DNA of 64,000 bases, taken from the NCBI GenBank assembly GCA_966211525.1, contig CBIHOZ010000014.1, positions 5,949 through 69,948 of the forward strand, in the 5' to 3' direction. The notes below the pieces were generated by a model. The model searched no databases. It saw only the letters and a list, made by a program, of their open reading frames with translations, and was not told the origin of the DNA. This document shows positions 17,335-26,748 of this stretch, one piece after another. A program made the translations under genes and the position numbers. The stretch comes from Ohtaekwangia sp966211525. GTDB taxonomy: Bacteria; Bacteroidota; Bacteroidia; Cytophagales; Cyclobacteriaceae. Position 1 is the stretch's first letter. Each line of letters begins with the position of its first letter.

Positions 17335-19076
17335 TGAAGAAGCAGAACATCCTATTTGTACTTAGTCTTGTCGATCCTCGCTACAAACGGCAGGGCGTAT
17401 ATATAATATTTCTGTTGATTGTTAGTTCTGTTTTCGATTTGTTCAGTCTCGCTTCTTTTATCCCATTGATTTTGGTAGTGCTGGATCCGAAAGAAAGCAT
17501 CGCATCATCGTGGGTTGGTAAAATGTCAGAAGTTACGGGTATATATGATCCTGCTTTTACAGGCATTGCTTTTACAATGTGCGTTTTGTTGCTCATCATC
17601 TTAAAGAACAGGTTTCATCATTGGGTAACATTCAAAAAAGCATCGTACGGTTACAGCATTGCCAGTGATATTGCGACCCGAACGCTCTCCAACTACTTCG
17701 CCATACCTTATAGTAAATTTGCAGAAGCAGACTATAGTCGTGAGGTAAATCGTATCATTAACATACCCATTACATTTGCCAATAACTTTGTTATACCGGC
17801 AGGTACTATTGTCGCGGAGCTATGCATTGCTTCCATGCTTCTTGTAACGGTTGCTGTCTATGATATATACCTGCTCGTATTCATCGCAGCGATTGTTGCA
17901 CCGGTTGGCCTGGTGTACTTTATCAAACGAAAACAATTGCGTGCCGTCAGTAAAGAACTGAAGTCAGCTTATCCGCAGATATTGAAACACACATTGCAAA
18001 GTGTCGAAGGACTTGCTGAAATCCGTTCGTTCGGTAAAGAAGAGTTTTTTAAGACTCGGTTTCATACAGCTTATCATAATCTGGGCAGACTTTTTTCCAA
18101 AGATCACACAGCAAGTGTTAACGCAGCGCGGATAACGGAGGTAGTAGCCGCTGCCTGCATTGGTGCAGTAATTATATATGTGTTGCTAAGCAAACAAAGT
18201 TATGAGCAAACGCTATTGCTCATAACGATATATGCTGGTGCCGGCTTTCGGGCAATCCCATCCATCAACCGGATTTTCAGCGCATCGCTTCAAATGAAAA
18301 CGCATGAGTATGTACTTGAAGAGATTAAACAAATGGTTGCCGTTGAAAGAAGAGCTCCGGATCAATCTGTTAGAGCATTACCTTTTGAGACTTCCATCAT
18401 ATTGAACAATATCTCATTTGCACATACGATCGGTCAGTATATATTGAAAAATATACAGATGACGATCCACAAAGGCGAGAAGATTGCGTTGATGGGTAAA
18501 TCCGGAAGCGGCAAGACTACCCTGTTATTGTTGTTGATGCGCTATATCACCGAGCTGTCGGGAGATATTACCGTTGACGATTTAAAAATGGAATCACAGC
18601 ACAGCGCGAGCTTCCGAAAACTCATGGGCTATGTGCCCCAAAGTGCGTATATACTCGATGCTTCCATTGCCGAGAACATTGCCTTTGGAATTGAAGCTGC
18701 AGAAATAGACTCAGATAAAATAACCAAACTTGTTTCCGATCTTGATCTTCAGTCGTGGGTCAATACGCTACCCGAAGGTATACATACGCGTATAGGTGAA
18801 AGAGGTACAAAAATATCCGGTGGCCAGCGGCAAAGGCTGGCCATAGCACGTGCATTGTATTATAATGCAGAAGTGTTACTGCTGGATGAAATAACAAATC
18901 AATTAGACAGTCAGACTGAAGAAGCCGTAATGCATCTATTGCAAAGTGACATTTTTGCAAACAAGTCCATTATTTTTATAACACATAAGCCACATCTTTT
19001 GCGGTACTTTGATACGATATATACTCTACAAGATGGGAAACTTGAGAGTATAGCAAGGCAACCCGTTCATTCCTGA
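17334..19076 (+). CDS. ABC exporter half-transporter (fused membrane and ATPase domains)
   Basis: 580 residues from GTG at 17334, which shares one base with the preceding stop (TAGTG); ATG 17292 is in frame but would overlap the preceding gene by 43 bases. Residues 1-340 contain about six membrane helices (GVYIIFLLIVSSVFDLFSLA is the first). The ATPase has Walker A GKSGSGKTT near 399, signature SGGQRQRLAIARAL near 497, Walker B LLLDEITNQLD, and H-loop ITHKPH. Resembles PglK/MsbA-type lipid-linked oligosaccharide or glycolipid flippases and works as a dimer. Likely flips the product of this cluster across the inner membrane. Confidence 0.9.
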   Translation: MKKQNILFVLSLVDPRYKRQGVYIIFLLIVSSVFDLFSLASFIPLILVVLDPKESIASSWVGKMSEVTGIYDPAFTGIAFTMCVLLLIILKNRFHHWVTFKKASYGYSIASDIATRTLSNYFAIPYSKFAEADYSREVNRIINIPITFANNFVIPAGTIVAELCIASMLLVTVAVYDIYLLVFIAAIVAPVGLVYFIKRKQLRAVSKELKSAYPQILKHTLQSVEGLAEIRSFGKEEFFKTRFHTAYHNLGRLFSKDHTASVNAARITEVVAAACIGAVIIYVLLSKQSYEQTLLLITIYAGAGFRAIPSINRIFSASLQMKTHEYVLEEIKQMVAVERRAPDQSVRALPFETSIILNNISFAHTIGQYILKNIQMTIHKGEKIALMGKSGSGKTTLLLLLMRYITELSGDITVDDLKMESQHSASFRKLMGYVPQSAYILDASIAENIAFGIEAAEIDSDKITKLVSDLDLQSWVNTLPEGIHTRIGERGTKISGGQRQRLAIARALYYNAEVLLLDEITNQLDSQTEEAVMHLLQSDIFANKSIIFITHKPHLLRYFDTIYTLQDGKLESIARQPVHS

Positions 19077-19085
19077 AATGTTATC

Positions 19086-19994
19086 ATGCAAGTTCATAGT
19101 ATATCTGCGCATCCTTTCGTCAGCATTATTCTCCCAACCTATAACCGCGCCCATCTGGTGGCCGAGACAATCGGAAGCATTTTAAATCAAACCTATTTAC
19201 ATTGGGAGTTAATAATTGTAGATGATGGCTCAGATGATGAAACAGAAAATCTGATAGGAAAAATTATAGATAATCGCATACGGTATATTAAGCTGAAACG
19301 AACAGGACAACTAGGTGCTGTGCGAAATGCCGGTTTAGCGAAAGCCACAGGTGAGCTGATAGCATTTGCAGATTCAGACGACTTGTGGCGACCCGATAAG
19401 CTCACGTTTCAAGTGAAACTTTTGGAAGAAAAACCGCAGGCAGAATTCACAATTTCTGACGGTGAAGTTTTCGGTGAGACGAATGCGACATTACGGCAGC
19501 GTGAAAGCATTTTCGAAGGTTCACTGGTGTGGCCAATTCTGGAAGAGAAACGTTTTGTGTTTTATACACCTTCCTGGCTTTTCAGACGCAGTGCCCTTGA
19601 CAAGATAGGGATGATCGATGAGACCTTGAGCGGAGGCTCAGAGTTCGAGTTCTTTTTGCGAATGAGTGCTGCATGCCGTGGTATATTTACCAGTGAGCGA
19701 CTCGTTAGAATAAGACGACACGCAGGAAACCTGACGGCAGATCCAGCTGTGGGTATAAATCGCTTTGCAAACATGATGAAATTTGTGACACGTTTGCGCG
19801 ACACAAATCACTTGACTGCGCATCAATACAGGTCGCTCATGAGCAACTATCATTATAAAATAGCATTGTTCTATAGCGGTTGTAAAGACTATAAACGGAG
19901 CACCTCTAATTTTTTAAGTTGCATTAAATTTACGCCCCTTCACTGGAAAGCCTGGGTCCGACTAGTATCGACAGCTTTCAGGCCCTATATTTAG
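19086..19994 (+). CDS. Glycosyltransferase family 2
   Basis: 302 residues with a complete GT-A core: IILPTYNRAHLVAETIGS at the N-terminus, ELIIVDDGSDD near 40, metal-binding FADSDDLW near 100, and the SWLFRRSALDKIGMIDE acceptor segment near 160. It transfers a sugar from a nucleotide donor in the cytoplasm. Located 9 bases after the ABC exporter, 3 bases before the next gene, in the same operon. Donor unknown. Confidence 0.9.
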   Translation: MQVHSISAHPFVSIILPTYNRAHLVAETIGSILNQTYLHWELIIVDDGSDDETENLIGKIIDNRIRYIKLKRTGQLGAVRNAGLAKATGELIAFADSDDLWRPDKLTFQVKLLEEKPQAEFTISDGEVFGETNATLRQRESIFEGSLVWPILEEKRFVFYTPSWLFRRSALDKIGMIDETLSGGSEFEFFLRMSAACRGIFTSERLVRIRRHAGNLTADPAVGINRFANMMKFVTRLRDTNHLTAHQYRSLMSNYHYKIALFYSGCKDYKRSTSNFLSCIKFTPLHWKAWVRLVSTAFRPYI

Positions 19995-19997
19995 GGG

Positions 19998-21026
19998 ATG
20001 CTTCAAGGAAAAAGTATCCTACTCATCGCGCCTTATTATCATGGCTACCAGCATGTTTTGAAGCGTGCATTGGAAAGCCTGGGTGCTTCGGTGGTGTTGC
20101 TCGAGAACAAAGCTTTTAAGTACGATCCGCTGAACAGAGGCACCCAGTGGTTTGAAGCTTGGTTTTGCAAAAAGCGTAGGTATATACATAGCCAGATTTA
20201 TCCTATCACCAATAAGAAGTTTGACGCCTGTTTGCTTATAAACCTGTTCTCTTTTCATCCCACGATCATTGAAAATCTAAGAAAAGCGAATCCGTCCATC
20301 AAATGCATCTTATATATATGGGATAACATACGGGGCTATCAGTGGCAACCATTCTTTAAGTATTTTGATGATATCGTTACGTTTGATCCGGCAGAGGCAA
20401 AAGAACATGCTATAAGGTATCTTCCGAATTTTTATCCAGCCATTTCTGCGCAAATTGAAAAGAACAAATTCGATCTTCACTTTGTAGGTTCGCTTCAGGC
20501 ACACCGATTAATAATCCTGGAGCGCATAGAAGCTATATATAGGGATGAAAGAAAAAGCTTTTTCTTTTATCTGTACGTTCCGCCAACCTATAACCGTTTC
20601 AGAAATAACCGGCTTGTTTATACCATGAGCAACCTGTTCCCAAGTAAATTTAAAGGCTATAAACGCCAGTATAACATTCAGAAAGGACGTATAGAACACA
20701 CGTTGATCCATCGTGATCCAATGGATCTTGACGCAACTATACAAACTATGGCTCAATCATACTGTGTTATCGATCTTCCTTATCCATTTCAAACAGGAAG
20801 TACACATCGTGTTGTGCAGGCTCTCGCACTTGGCAAAAAAGTGCTCACTACAAACCAGTCGGTTATATACGATTCATTTTACCACCCCGACTGGATAAAG
20901 GTTATTACAGAATCAGTTCGTGAGATAGATTGGAACTGGGTATATAGTAAACATAATCATCCTCCTGATCTAAGCTCGCTCCGAGTTGACAACTGGCTGT
21001 TACAAGTGTTTTCTTCCCTCCGCTAG
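19998..21026 (+). CDS. Putative GT-B type glycosyltransferase (CgeB-like)
   Basis: 342 residues. The N-terminal Rossmann-like start SILLIAPYYHGYQHVLKRAL, a linker FDLHFVGSL near 156, and a C-terminal segment PYPFQTGSTHRVVQALALGKK near 258-278 are what one expects of a GT-B sugar transferase, where the last segment would hold the donor-contact Glu/His pair; the match is loose and no family motif is perfect. Last gene of the 11817-21026 operon. Its stop codon and that of the convergent gene share the palindromic tetramer CTAG (21023-21026). Function as a glycosyltransferase is likely but less certain than for its neighbours. Confidence 0.65.
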   Translation: MLQGKSILLIAPYYHGYQHVLKRALESLGASVVLLENKAFKYDPLNRGTQWFEAWFCKKRRYIHSQIYPITNKKFDACLLINLFSFHPTIIENLRKANPSIKCILYIWDNIRGYQWQPFFKYFDDIVTFDPAEAKEHAIRYLPNFYPAISAQIEKNKFDLHFVGSLQAHRLIILERIEAIYRDERKSFFFYLYVPPTYNRFRNNRLVYTMSNLFPSKFKGYKRQYNIQKGRIEHTLIHRDPMDLDATIQTMAQSYCVIDLPYPFQTGSTHRVVQALALGKKVLTTNQSVIYDSFYHPDWIKVITESVREIDWNWVYSKHNHPPDLSSLRVDNWLLQVFSSLR

Positions 21027-22123
21027 GTCACGTATATATTTATAGTTTGCTGAACAGTCCATTGGATATCATGTTGACGTGTCCAGTCGCGAGCTAATAT
21101 TTTTGTTTGATCTATATAATCTTTGTCCAATAATTTTTCAATCACAACGCTTGCCAGCCCTTCGTAGTCTTTAACGGCTACCGTTGAACAGCATTGTGGC
21201 AGATCAAACATCAGCCCCACGGCAGTTCCAAATACGAGCAAACCGACACTCATTGCTTCTGTCACTACTTCGCATTGTCCTTCTGAAAGTGATGTGTGAA
21301 GAAGTACATCTGCACGATGATAAAATTCCGGTAATTTTTCATAAGCCACCGGCTTTACAAGCGTTATATGGTCTTGTAGTTTAAGTGCCTCTGCCAAATC
21401 ACGAATTTGCTTTTCCGAAGTGCCGGTTCCGATGATCGTAAGATGAGCATTGATATTTTTTCGGATAATATCAAAAGCACGCAAGAGCGTGACCTGATCT
21501 TTTACCGGATGAAAATTACCTATGTGGAGGAACTGTACGGGATCTTGAAGCGGCTTATCGCGATACGTAAAGAGTTGTGTATTTATACCCCATGGAATTA
21601 CAAGCGGCTGCGATTTGAGTCCATACCGTTTCAGATTTTCAGTGAGATACTGCGTGAGTACCGTTGGTGTTGTTGCGTGATCCAATGTCCAGATAACAAG
21701 CTTGCGTGAAAGACGACTTCTTAACTGCCCGTAGTTAATCTCTGGTAAAGCTATAGCATCACCACCGAGTACGCTTACTATGCTTTTTACCTTGAATATT
21801 TTACCCAGTAGTACTGCCAGGAATCCCGAAGGTAAAATCCAAAAGCCATGGATAGCCTCAAACTTTTTAACAAAATGTTCTTTCTTGAAAAGACGGTACA
21901 ATAGAAAGCTTTTCAGAAAATTATTACGCAATGGTATACTGACGAGTTTGAATCCTTCCGGGATATAGTCTTCGTTTACTTTGAATAACGAGAATACAAC
22001 AATATCAAATTGCTTGGCAAGCTCTTTTACTTGCCTTTCTAACACGGGTACACCCATATTATTCGGACCGGTTCCTATACCACCGGGTATTATAATGGCT
22101 ATTCGTTTTTTTGATACACTCAT
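21023..22123 (-). CDS. Glycosyltransferase family 4 (GT-B)
   Basis: 366 residues. N-terminal PGGIGTGPNNMGVPVLERQVKELA-like glycine-rich loop is typical of acceptor-binding in GT4; the central LHIGNFHPVKDQVTLLRAF begins the donor domain near 190 and SLSEGQCEVVTEAMSVGLLV carries the EX7E catalytic/donor motif near 280. Probably adds a hexose from a nucleotide sugar. Overlaps the upstream gene on the same strand by 4 bases (two-gene operon) and is convergent with the preceding operon. Confidence 0.9.
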   Translation of the reverse strand: MSVSKKRIAIIIPGGIGTGPNNMGVPVLERQVKELAKQFDIVVFSLFKVNEDYIPEGFKLVSIPLRNNFLKSFLLYRLFKKEHFVKKFEAIHGFWILPSGFLAVLLGKIFKVKSIVSVLGGDAIALPEINYGQLRSRLSRKLVIWTLDHATTPTVLTQYLTENLKRYGLKSQPLVIPWGINTQLFTYRDKPLQDPVQFLHIGNFHPVKDQVTLLRAFDIIRKNINAHLTIIGTGTSEKQIRDLAEALKLQDHITLVKPVAYEKLPEFYHRADVLLHTSLSEGQCEVVTEAMSVGLLVFGTAVGLMFDLPQCCSTVAVKDYEGLASVVIEKLLDKDYIDQTKILARDWTRQHDIQWTVQQTINIYVT

Positions 22124-23211
22124 GTGAGTTGATTAATAACCGAAAGCATTTTACTCGCTATAGCATCAAAGGAAAGATGCCGTTGATATTGCGCGATAAC
22201 TCGCTTTTGTTCTTCTTCAATTTTGATCTGTGCACTTTTTAGCAACGCATCTTTCAGCGCGTCAGCATCACCAGCTTCAAAAAGAAAACCGACTTCTGCA
22301 TGATTGGTCATCATACGAAAAGAGGGAATGTTAGATAATATAGGAATACATCCACACGACATCGCTTCGCATACTGCCGTGCCACTTCCTTCATAGTGTG
22401 AAGTAGAGATAACAAACGCGGCCTGGTTATACCATTGTAATAGCTCTGCGTGATTTACATCCTCTATGAGTGTAATCCTAGGGGTAGCGCCCCCATCGTC
22501 AAGTAACTGCTTTGTTTCACGGAGAAGCATATCGCCTCTGAAAATCAGTAACAGCCTTGCGTTCGGATTTGTCGCTATAAATTGCTGAAAGGCTTTTATC
22601 AGTGTAAAGGGATCTTTGTTGGCGTCAAGCCGGCCAACCCATATATAGGTGTGGGTATATTCGGGTGTTGCTTTTTGTATTTCTTCTATGCTATAAAATG
22701 TAGAAGACACTTCCATCACCTCATGAATTTTAGCTGCTTCTTTAATTTGTCTGGCGCGTATCCATGGAGCAGCCAGATCATGGGATGTAAAGAAATATGC
22801 ATCAATATATCGGTCGGCTATTTTCTGTAAAAATCTTTTATAAAAGCGTAACGGTTTTTCTGCATGATGCTGTACAACAATTTTAGTTTGTTTGGTTAAC
22901 ATCAAACGCAGCCACAGCAATTGCCACGGAAATACAAGACCATGAACCACCACTACATCCGGCTGTAAGCATTTAACATACCGATTGATTCTGAAGGGAA
23001 ATATACCTTCCCATCTTTGAAGATTCAGAAAGTGATATTCAACACCATGTCGCTGCAGAACACCTTCATGCGAAATGCAATGAACGCTTTTCACCACAGC
23101 CTGTTTCGTCATGCCGTCCAGTATTCCTGTAAAGAAACTCAGATGATTTAACCATGCAATCGGATCATATTGCTCCTGGCAACGAGCGTATGACAGATGG
23201 ATGATATTCAT
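22120..23211 (-). CDS. Glycosyltransferase family 4 (GT-B)
   Basis: 363 residues. Domain boundary near 190 at YIWVGRLDANKDPFTLIKAF, and EX7E motif within HYEGSGTAVCEAMSCGCIPI near 293-312. The N-terminal domain has PDVVVVHGLVFPW. Sister gene of the downstream GT4 and probably acts on the same oligosaccharide. Upstream is a 205-base divergent region shared with a radical SAM operon, containing near-consensus -7 elements (TACTTTTA on this strand). Confidence 0.9.
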   Translation of the reverse strand: MNIIHLSYARCQEQYDPIAWLNHLSFFTGILDGMTKQAVVKSVHCISHEGVLQRHGVEYHFLNLQRWEGIFPFRINRYVKCLQPDVVVVHGLVFPWQLLWLRLMLTKQTKIVVQHHAEKPLRFYKRFLQKIADRYIDAYFFTSHDLAAPWIRARQIKEAAKIHEVMEVSSTFYSIEEIQKATPEYTHTYIWVGRLDANKDPFTLIKAFQQFIATNPNARLLLIFRGDMLLRETKQLLDDGGATPRITLIEDVNHAELLQWYNQAAFVISTSHYEGSGTAVCEAMSCGCIPILSNIPSFRMMTNHAEVGFLFEAGDADALKDALLKSAQIKIEEEQKRVIAQYQRHLSFDAIASKMLSVINQLT

Positions 23212-23362
23212 AAGAGGTGGTATATGTTACAGTTTCGCTAAAAGTAGAAATCCTTTTCTGAAAACACGATAGTGCGTGATCGATTAATGTGTGGTCGATT
23301 AAAAAAATTACTTTTTAACCAAGGCATCCTTTCCAGAAGCTGTAACGTCCTGTATACGGCTA

Positions 23363-23378
23363 GCCACGTGTTCGCGTG
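23363..23378. other. Small inverted repeat in the divergent region between GT4 and radical SAM operons
   Basis: CCACG-TGTTCG-CGTGG, about 40 bases before the radical SAM ATG. The same gap (23212-23416) also has a direct repeat TCGATTAA at 23279-23286 and 23299-23306, and a -7-like TATCTTTA (23399-23406) 10 bases before the ATG at 23417. Candidate regulatory sites only. Confidence 0.3.
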
Positions 23379-23416
23379 GATAAGCCAACATCAGGTGTTA
23401 TCTTTAGTAAAAGTTT

Positions 23417-24928
23417 ATGAATAAAGTAATTCTGTTTAATCCCAGAAGTGCGCGGGCCAAGCATCGTATACCCAACTCTATATTGCAGGTTGGTGCTTCT
23501 ATCCAGGGAAAGTATGAATACGTGTTTGTAGATGGAAATCTGGAAAAAGATCCGTGGACAAAAATTTCGAATTACCTTAAAACAGGTGAGTTTAAATTTT
23601 TTGGAAGCACAGTAATGCCAGGTCCTCAATTAAGCCAGGCTATACCCTATAGCAAAAAGATTCGTCAGCTTTTTCCGGATGTTATTACCATATGGGGCGG
23701 ATACTTTGCGGCAAATCAGTATAGATCTGTTTTACAATCTGACTTTGTTGACTTTGTTATTAATGGCCCGGGTGACGAAGCATTCCCACAGTTGCTGGAT
23801 GCATTGACAAATAATCAATCCTACGAATCCATTCAAAACCTGATCTATAAAAAGAATGGTAACATTATTAAAACGCGACAAGCTCCATTACTTGACCAGG
23901 ACACGCTGCCACAGTTTCCCTATGAACGGTTAAACTCTTTTTACCCGGTGAGAAATTATCTGGGTAAAACATTTTTAGGCAAACGCACTGCATCCTATCA
24001 CTCCAGTTTCGGTTGTCCCTTTACATGTTCATTCTGTGCCGTGGTGCCAATCTATAATGCGCGTTGGAAAGGTAAATCTGCACAGCTTATATATAATGAT
24101 ATAAAGTATCTGAAAGATGTGCATGGTGCGGATGCTGTGGAATTTCATGATAATAACTTTTTTGTAAACGAGAAAAGAACGGTTGAATTTTCAAAGCTTA
24201 TAAAAAATGAAAATATAGCGTGGTGGGGAGAAGGACGAATTGACACGATTGATAAATATAGTGATGAATCCCTTGCTATCATGCGTGAAGCAGGTTGCCG
24301 CATGATCTTCCTCGGAGCGGAAACCAGTAATGACGATCTGCTGAAGAAAATGGATAAGGGCGGAACGCAATCTACTGAACAAATGAAACAGTTCGCTGCA
24401 CGCTTGAAGAAATTCGATATCATTCCGGAATATTCATTTGTACTGGGCTTCCCTGCGGAAACACCCGAAAAGGTAATGGCGCAGATCGATCAGGACATAC
24501 GGTATATCAAAGAGATCAAAGCTATAAATCCCAATACAGAGATTATCATATATGTATATAGTCCTGTACCGACCGAAGGTTCGGAAATGTATGAGCAAGT
24601 GAAGAAGTCGGGCTTTAGTTTCCCGGAGCGTCTGGAAGACTGGCTTAACCCCGAGTGGCAAAATTTCGATTTGCGAAAAAATCCACTTACACCATGGCTC
24701 ACGCCTCGCATGATTAATAAGATACTTGGTTTTGAAACGGTGTTGAATGCGCAGTACCCGACCGTATCAGATTTTAAACTCACCGGTTTGCAGCGAAATG
24801 TAATGCGTGCACTCTCAGGTATACGCTATCGCTTGAACTTTTTTGACTTCCCGTATGAATTGAAAGCACTTCAAAAATACTGGTTGCATTACCGTCAGCC
24901 AGAGATAGAAGGATTCTTAATGGAGTGA
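23417..24928 (+). CDS. B12-binding-type radical SAM protein (third of three)
   Basis: 503 residues. The first 145 residues are a cobalamin-like Rossmann domain, shorter and more divergent than in the other two (VITIWGGYFAANQYRSVL, INGPGDEAF). The cluster motif is CPFTCSFC (Cys 200, 204, 207), then VEFHDNNFFVNEKRTVEF and MIFLGAETSNDDLLKKMDKGG and FSFVLGFPAETPE-like segment. C-terminal 100 residues form an extra domain. It leads a two-gene operon with an NPPY methyltransferase. Family assignment good; substrate unknown; likely belongs to the neighbouring glyco-cluster. Confidence 0.87.
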   Translation: MNKVILFNPRSARAKHRIPNSILQVGASIQGKYEYVFVDGNLEKDPWTKISNYLKTGEFKFFGSTVMPGPQLSQAIPYSKKIRQLFPDVITIWGGYFAANQYRSVLQSDFVDFVINGPGDEAFPQLLDALTNNQSYESIQNLIYKKNGNIIKTRQAPLLDQDTLPQFPYERLNSFYPVRNYLGKTFLGKRTASYHSSFGCPFTCSFCAVVPIYNARWKGKSAQLIYNDIKYLKDVHGADAVEFHDNNFFVNEKRTVEFSKLIKNENIAWWGEGRIDTIDKYSDESLAIMREAGCRMIFLGAETSNDDLLKKMDKGGTQSTEQMKQFAARLKKFDIIPEYSFVLGFPAETPEKVMAQIDQDIRYIKEIKAINPNTEIIIYVYSPVPTEGSEMYEQVKKSGFSFPERLEDWLNPEWQNFDLRKNPLTPWLTPRMINKILGFETVLNAQYPTVSDFKLTGLQRNVMRALSGIRYRLNFFDFPYELKALQKYWLHYRQPEIEGFLME

Positions 24929-24932
24929 TGCT

Positions 24933-25601
24933 GTGAATACACGAAAAAAAATTTTGAACCTCCTGCATCCTGTACTCAAGCCACTATCGCAGTGGTATTT
25001 GTCGCGCACACGCAATTATCGTTATCAAGACATTCGTCTCAAGATATACCCGGGGGTTTTTCATCCGGGACTATTCTTCAGTACCAAAGTAGTGCTCAAT
25101 TACCTGGCGTCACAAAGTATAAAAGGTAGTACTGTGTTGGAGCTGGGTGCCGGCAGCGGACTGATCGCTATATATTGTGCAAAGCAGGCAGCGCGCGTTA
25201 CGGCAAGTGACGTAAATCCGGTTGCGTTAAAAAACATCAGGGCGAATGCCGATGCCAATCAGGTTAATGTTGAAGTTATAGCTTCCGATCTGTTCGACAA
25301 TCTGAATCCTTCGTCCTTTAACTGGATTATTATAAATCCTCCTTACTATCCCAAGAATGTAAAGAAGGATAGTGAACTCGCCTGGTATTGCGGAAAGAAC
25401 TTTGAATATTTTGAAAGGCTATTTACACAGTTGAAATCTGCTTTGCTGGACCATCAGAAAATAATCATGGTGCTCTCGGAAGATTGTAACATTGCCAGGA
25501 TAAAAGCTATAGCATCTTCACAGAATATAGCATTGAAAAATATATATCAACAACAACTGGCTGGCGAACGGAACTATATATTCCAGTTGATTAATGAATA
25601 A
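24933..25601 (+). CDS. Methyltransferase with NPPY motif (small MTS/HemK-like fold)
   Basis: 222 residues, GTG start 4 bases after the previous stop. SAM motif I VLELGAGSGLIAIY lies near 66, motif II VTASDVNPVALKNI near 89, and the catalytic INPPYYPKN near 129. NPPY is normally found in enzymes that methylate a planar nitrogen (HemK on Gln, N6-adenine or guanine enzymes). Here it sits behind a radical SAM gene and beside glycosyltransferases, so it may act on an amide or amino group in the cluster product instead of a housekeeping target; this is inference. The end overlaps the convergent lipoprotein gene by 11 bases. Confidence 0.82.
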   Translation: MNTRKKILNLLHPVLKPLSQWYLSRTRNYRYQDIRLKIYPGVFHPGLFFSTKVVLNYLASQSIKGSTVLELGAGSGLIAIYCAKQAARVTASDVNPVALKNIRANADANQVNVEVIASDLFDNLNPSSFNWIIINPPYYPKNVKKDSELAWYCGKNFEYFERLFTQLKSALLDHQKIIMVLSEDCNIARIKAIASSQNIALKNIYQQQLAGERNYIFQLINE

Positions 25602-26748
25602 AGTCGGGTTCGTATACGGAAACATCCCGGGCTTCGTCAGGTACACGGATTGGTTCAAAGGGTGCCAGTGCTTCAACCTGGCTGCGGAAATATAGTTCAT
25701 CACCGAGAAGTGCAAACTCACCATGAGCATGTGTAGAAATACCTTGCAGTTTTTTCTTCGTTTCTTCCAATGTCAATCCCCATTCTGCTGCAAGCCGCTC
25801 GGCAGAAGGTTCTGTAAAAGACAAGTATAGCAACTCCGCCTTTGTGTGAAGATGCTGTTTCGTAAAGTCTATGTCGGATGAGAGAGTAGCTCTATAGTCT
25901 TCAATAAGCTTGGTGAACTGATTAATTTTAGCTTTGAATTCAGCAGTAGAGTAATACCCTATCAAAGTATGGTTGTCATTGTACGGTGGTTGCAGACTTG
26001 TTTCATGACACCACAGGCACTTGGCTGGTTTACCTGCGGCTGTTAATGCAGGCGAGGCTGCTGCTTTCAAATTTCCATTACTGTCATATAACCCTATGCG
26101 CAGTTGACCACTCGCCATTAAGTCGATGGTTTCGAATTCTTCTCCATCAAACGTTCCTGCTTCTATAGAGCCATTCCCCTCCACGGCAACAAAGGCAATT
26201 TGTAAAGCGTGACTTGCTGAACTCACCTCAATAAGCCTGTTGCCAAACGCAATGGTAGATTTGAGTATTGCAGCTTTCTTCTGATCAAATGAATACAAAC
26301 TGCGGAACGATGTATACTTTTCAGGCACACCCGTAATGGCAAAATAATGATGTGTGCTGTTTAGTGTAAGCATCACAAATCTTCCCAGGTCAATGCCGTT
26401 AAGTAATCTATATTCGTCTGAATTTTTTAGCGCTGGTATGATTTTCTGCAGCGCAGCTTGTGCGTTTGTGTTGAAGCCCGTCTTTGTAAAATCAACTGCG
26501 AAGTGCGTGTCGCTTTGCCATTCAATAGCTTGCTCCATGGAGCCAGTCGGAAGCTCGGCCCCGAGAAAAGAAAGACTCCATGCCAGTCCGGTTACTATAT
26601 CTTCCCTGGTTTCATCCGGATATGCCTTCACCCACCGAAGAGTAATTTTTAGATCATCGGTTGGTTGCGGTTCGAGGTCGTTGTAGGTACAGGAGTTCCA
26701 CAGGATAAATATAGCTATGGATACCGTGAGCAGTTTGAACAACTTCAT
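25591..26748 (-). CDS. Lipoprotein with a single CxxCH heme-binding motif
   Basis: 385 residues from ATG complementary to 26746-26748; an ORF extension upstream lacks a signal and is ignored. MKLFKLLTVSIAIFILWNSC is a lipoprotein signal with Cys20. The only other notable element is CLWCH (Cys 244, Cys 247, His 248) within AGKPAKCLWCHETS, a c-type heme attachment site. The rest does not look like a classical cytochrome c, so this may be a large lipoprotein with one covalently bound heme, or the motif may be incidental. Neighbours are ZIP and ApbE genes. A 14 bp palindrome lies immediately upstream of the ATG. Function unknown. Confidence 0.72.
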   Translation of the reverse strand: MKLFKLLTVSIAIFILWNSCTYNDLEPQPTDDLKITLRWVKAYPDETREDIVTGLAWSLSFLGAELPTGSMEQAIEWQSDTHFAVDFTKTGFNTNAQAALQKIIPALKNSDEYRLLNGIDLGRFVMLTLNSTHHYFAITGVPEKYTSFRSLYSFDQKKAAILKSTIAFGNRLIEVSSASHALQIAFVAVEGNGSIEAGTFDGEEFETIDLMASGQLRIGLYDSNGNLKAAASPALTAAGKPAKCLWCHETSLQPPYNDNHTLIGYYSTAEFKAKINQFTKLIEDYRATLSSDIDFTKQHLHTKAELLYLSFTEPSAERLAAEWGLTLEETKKKLQGISTHAHGEFALLGDELYFRSQVEALAPFEPIRVPDEARDVSVYEPDFIH

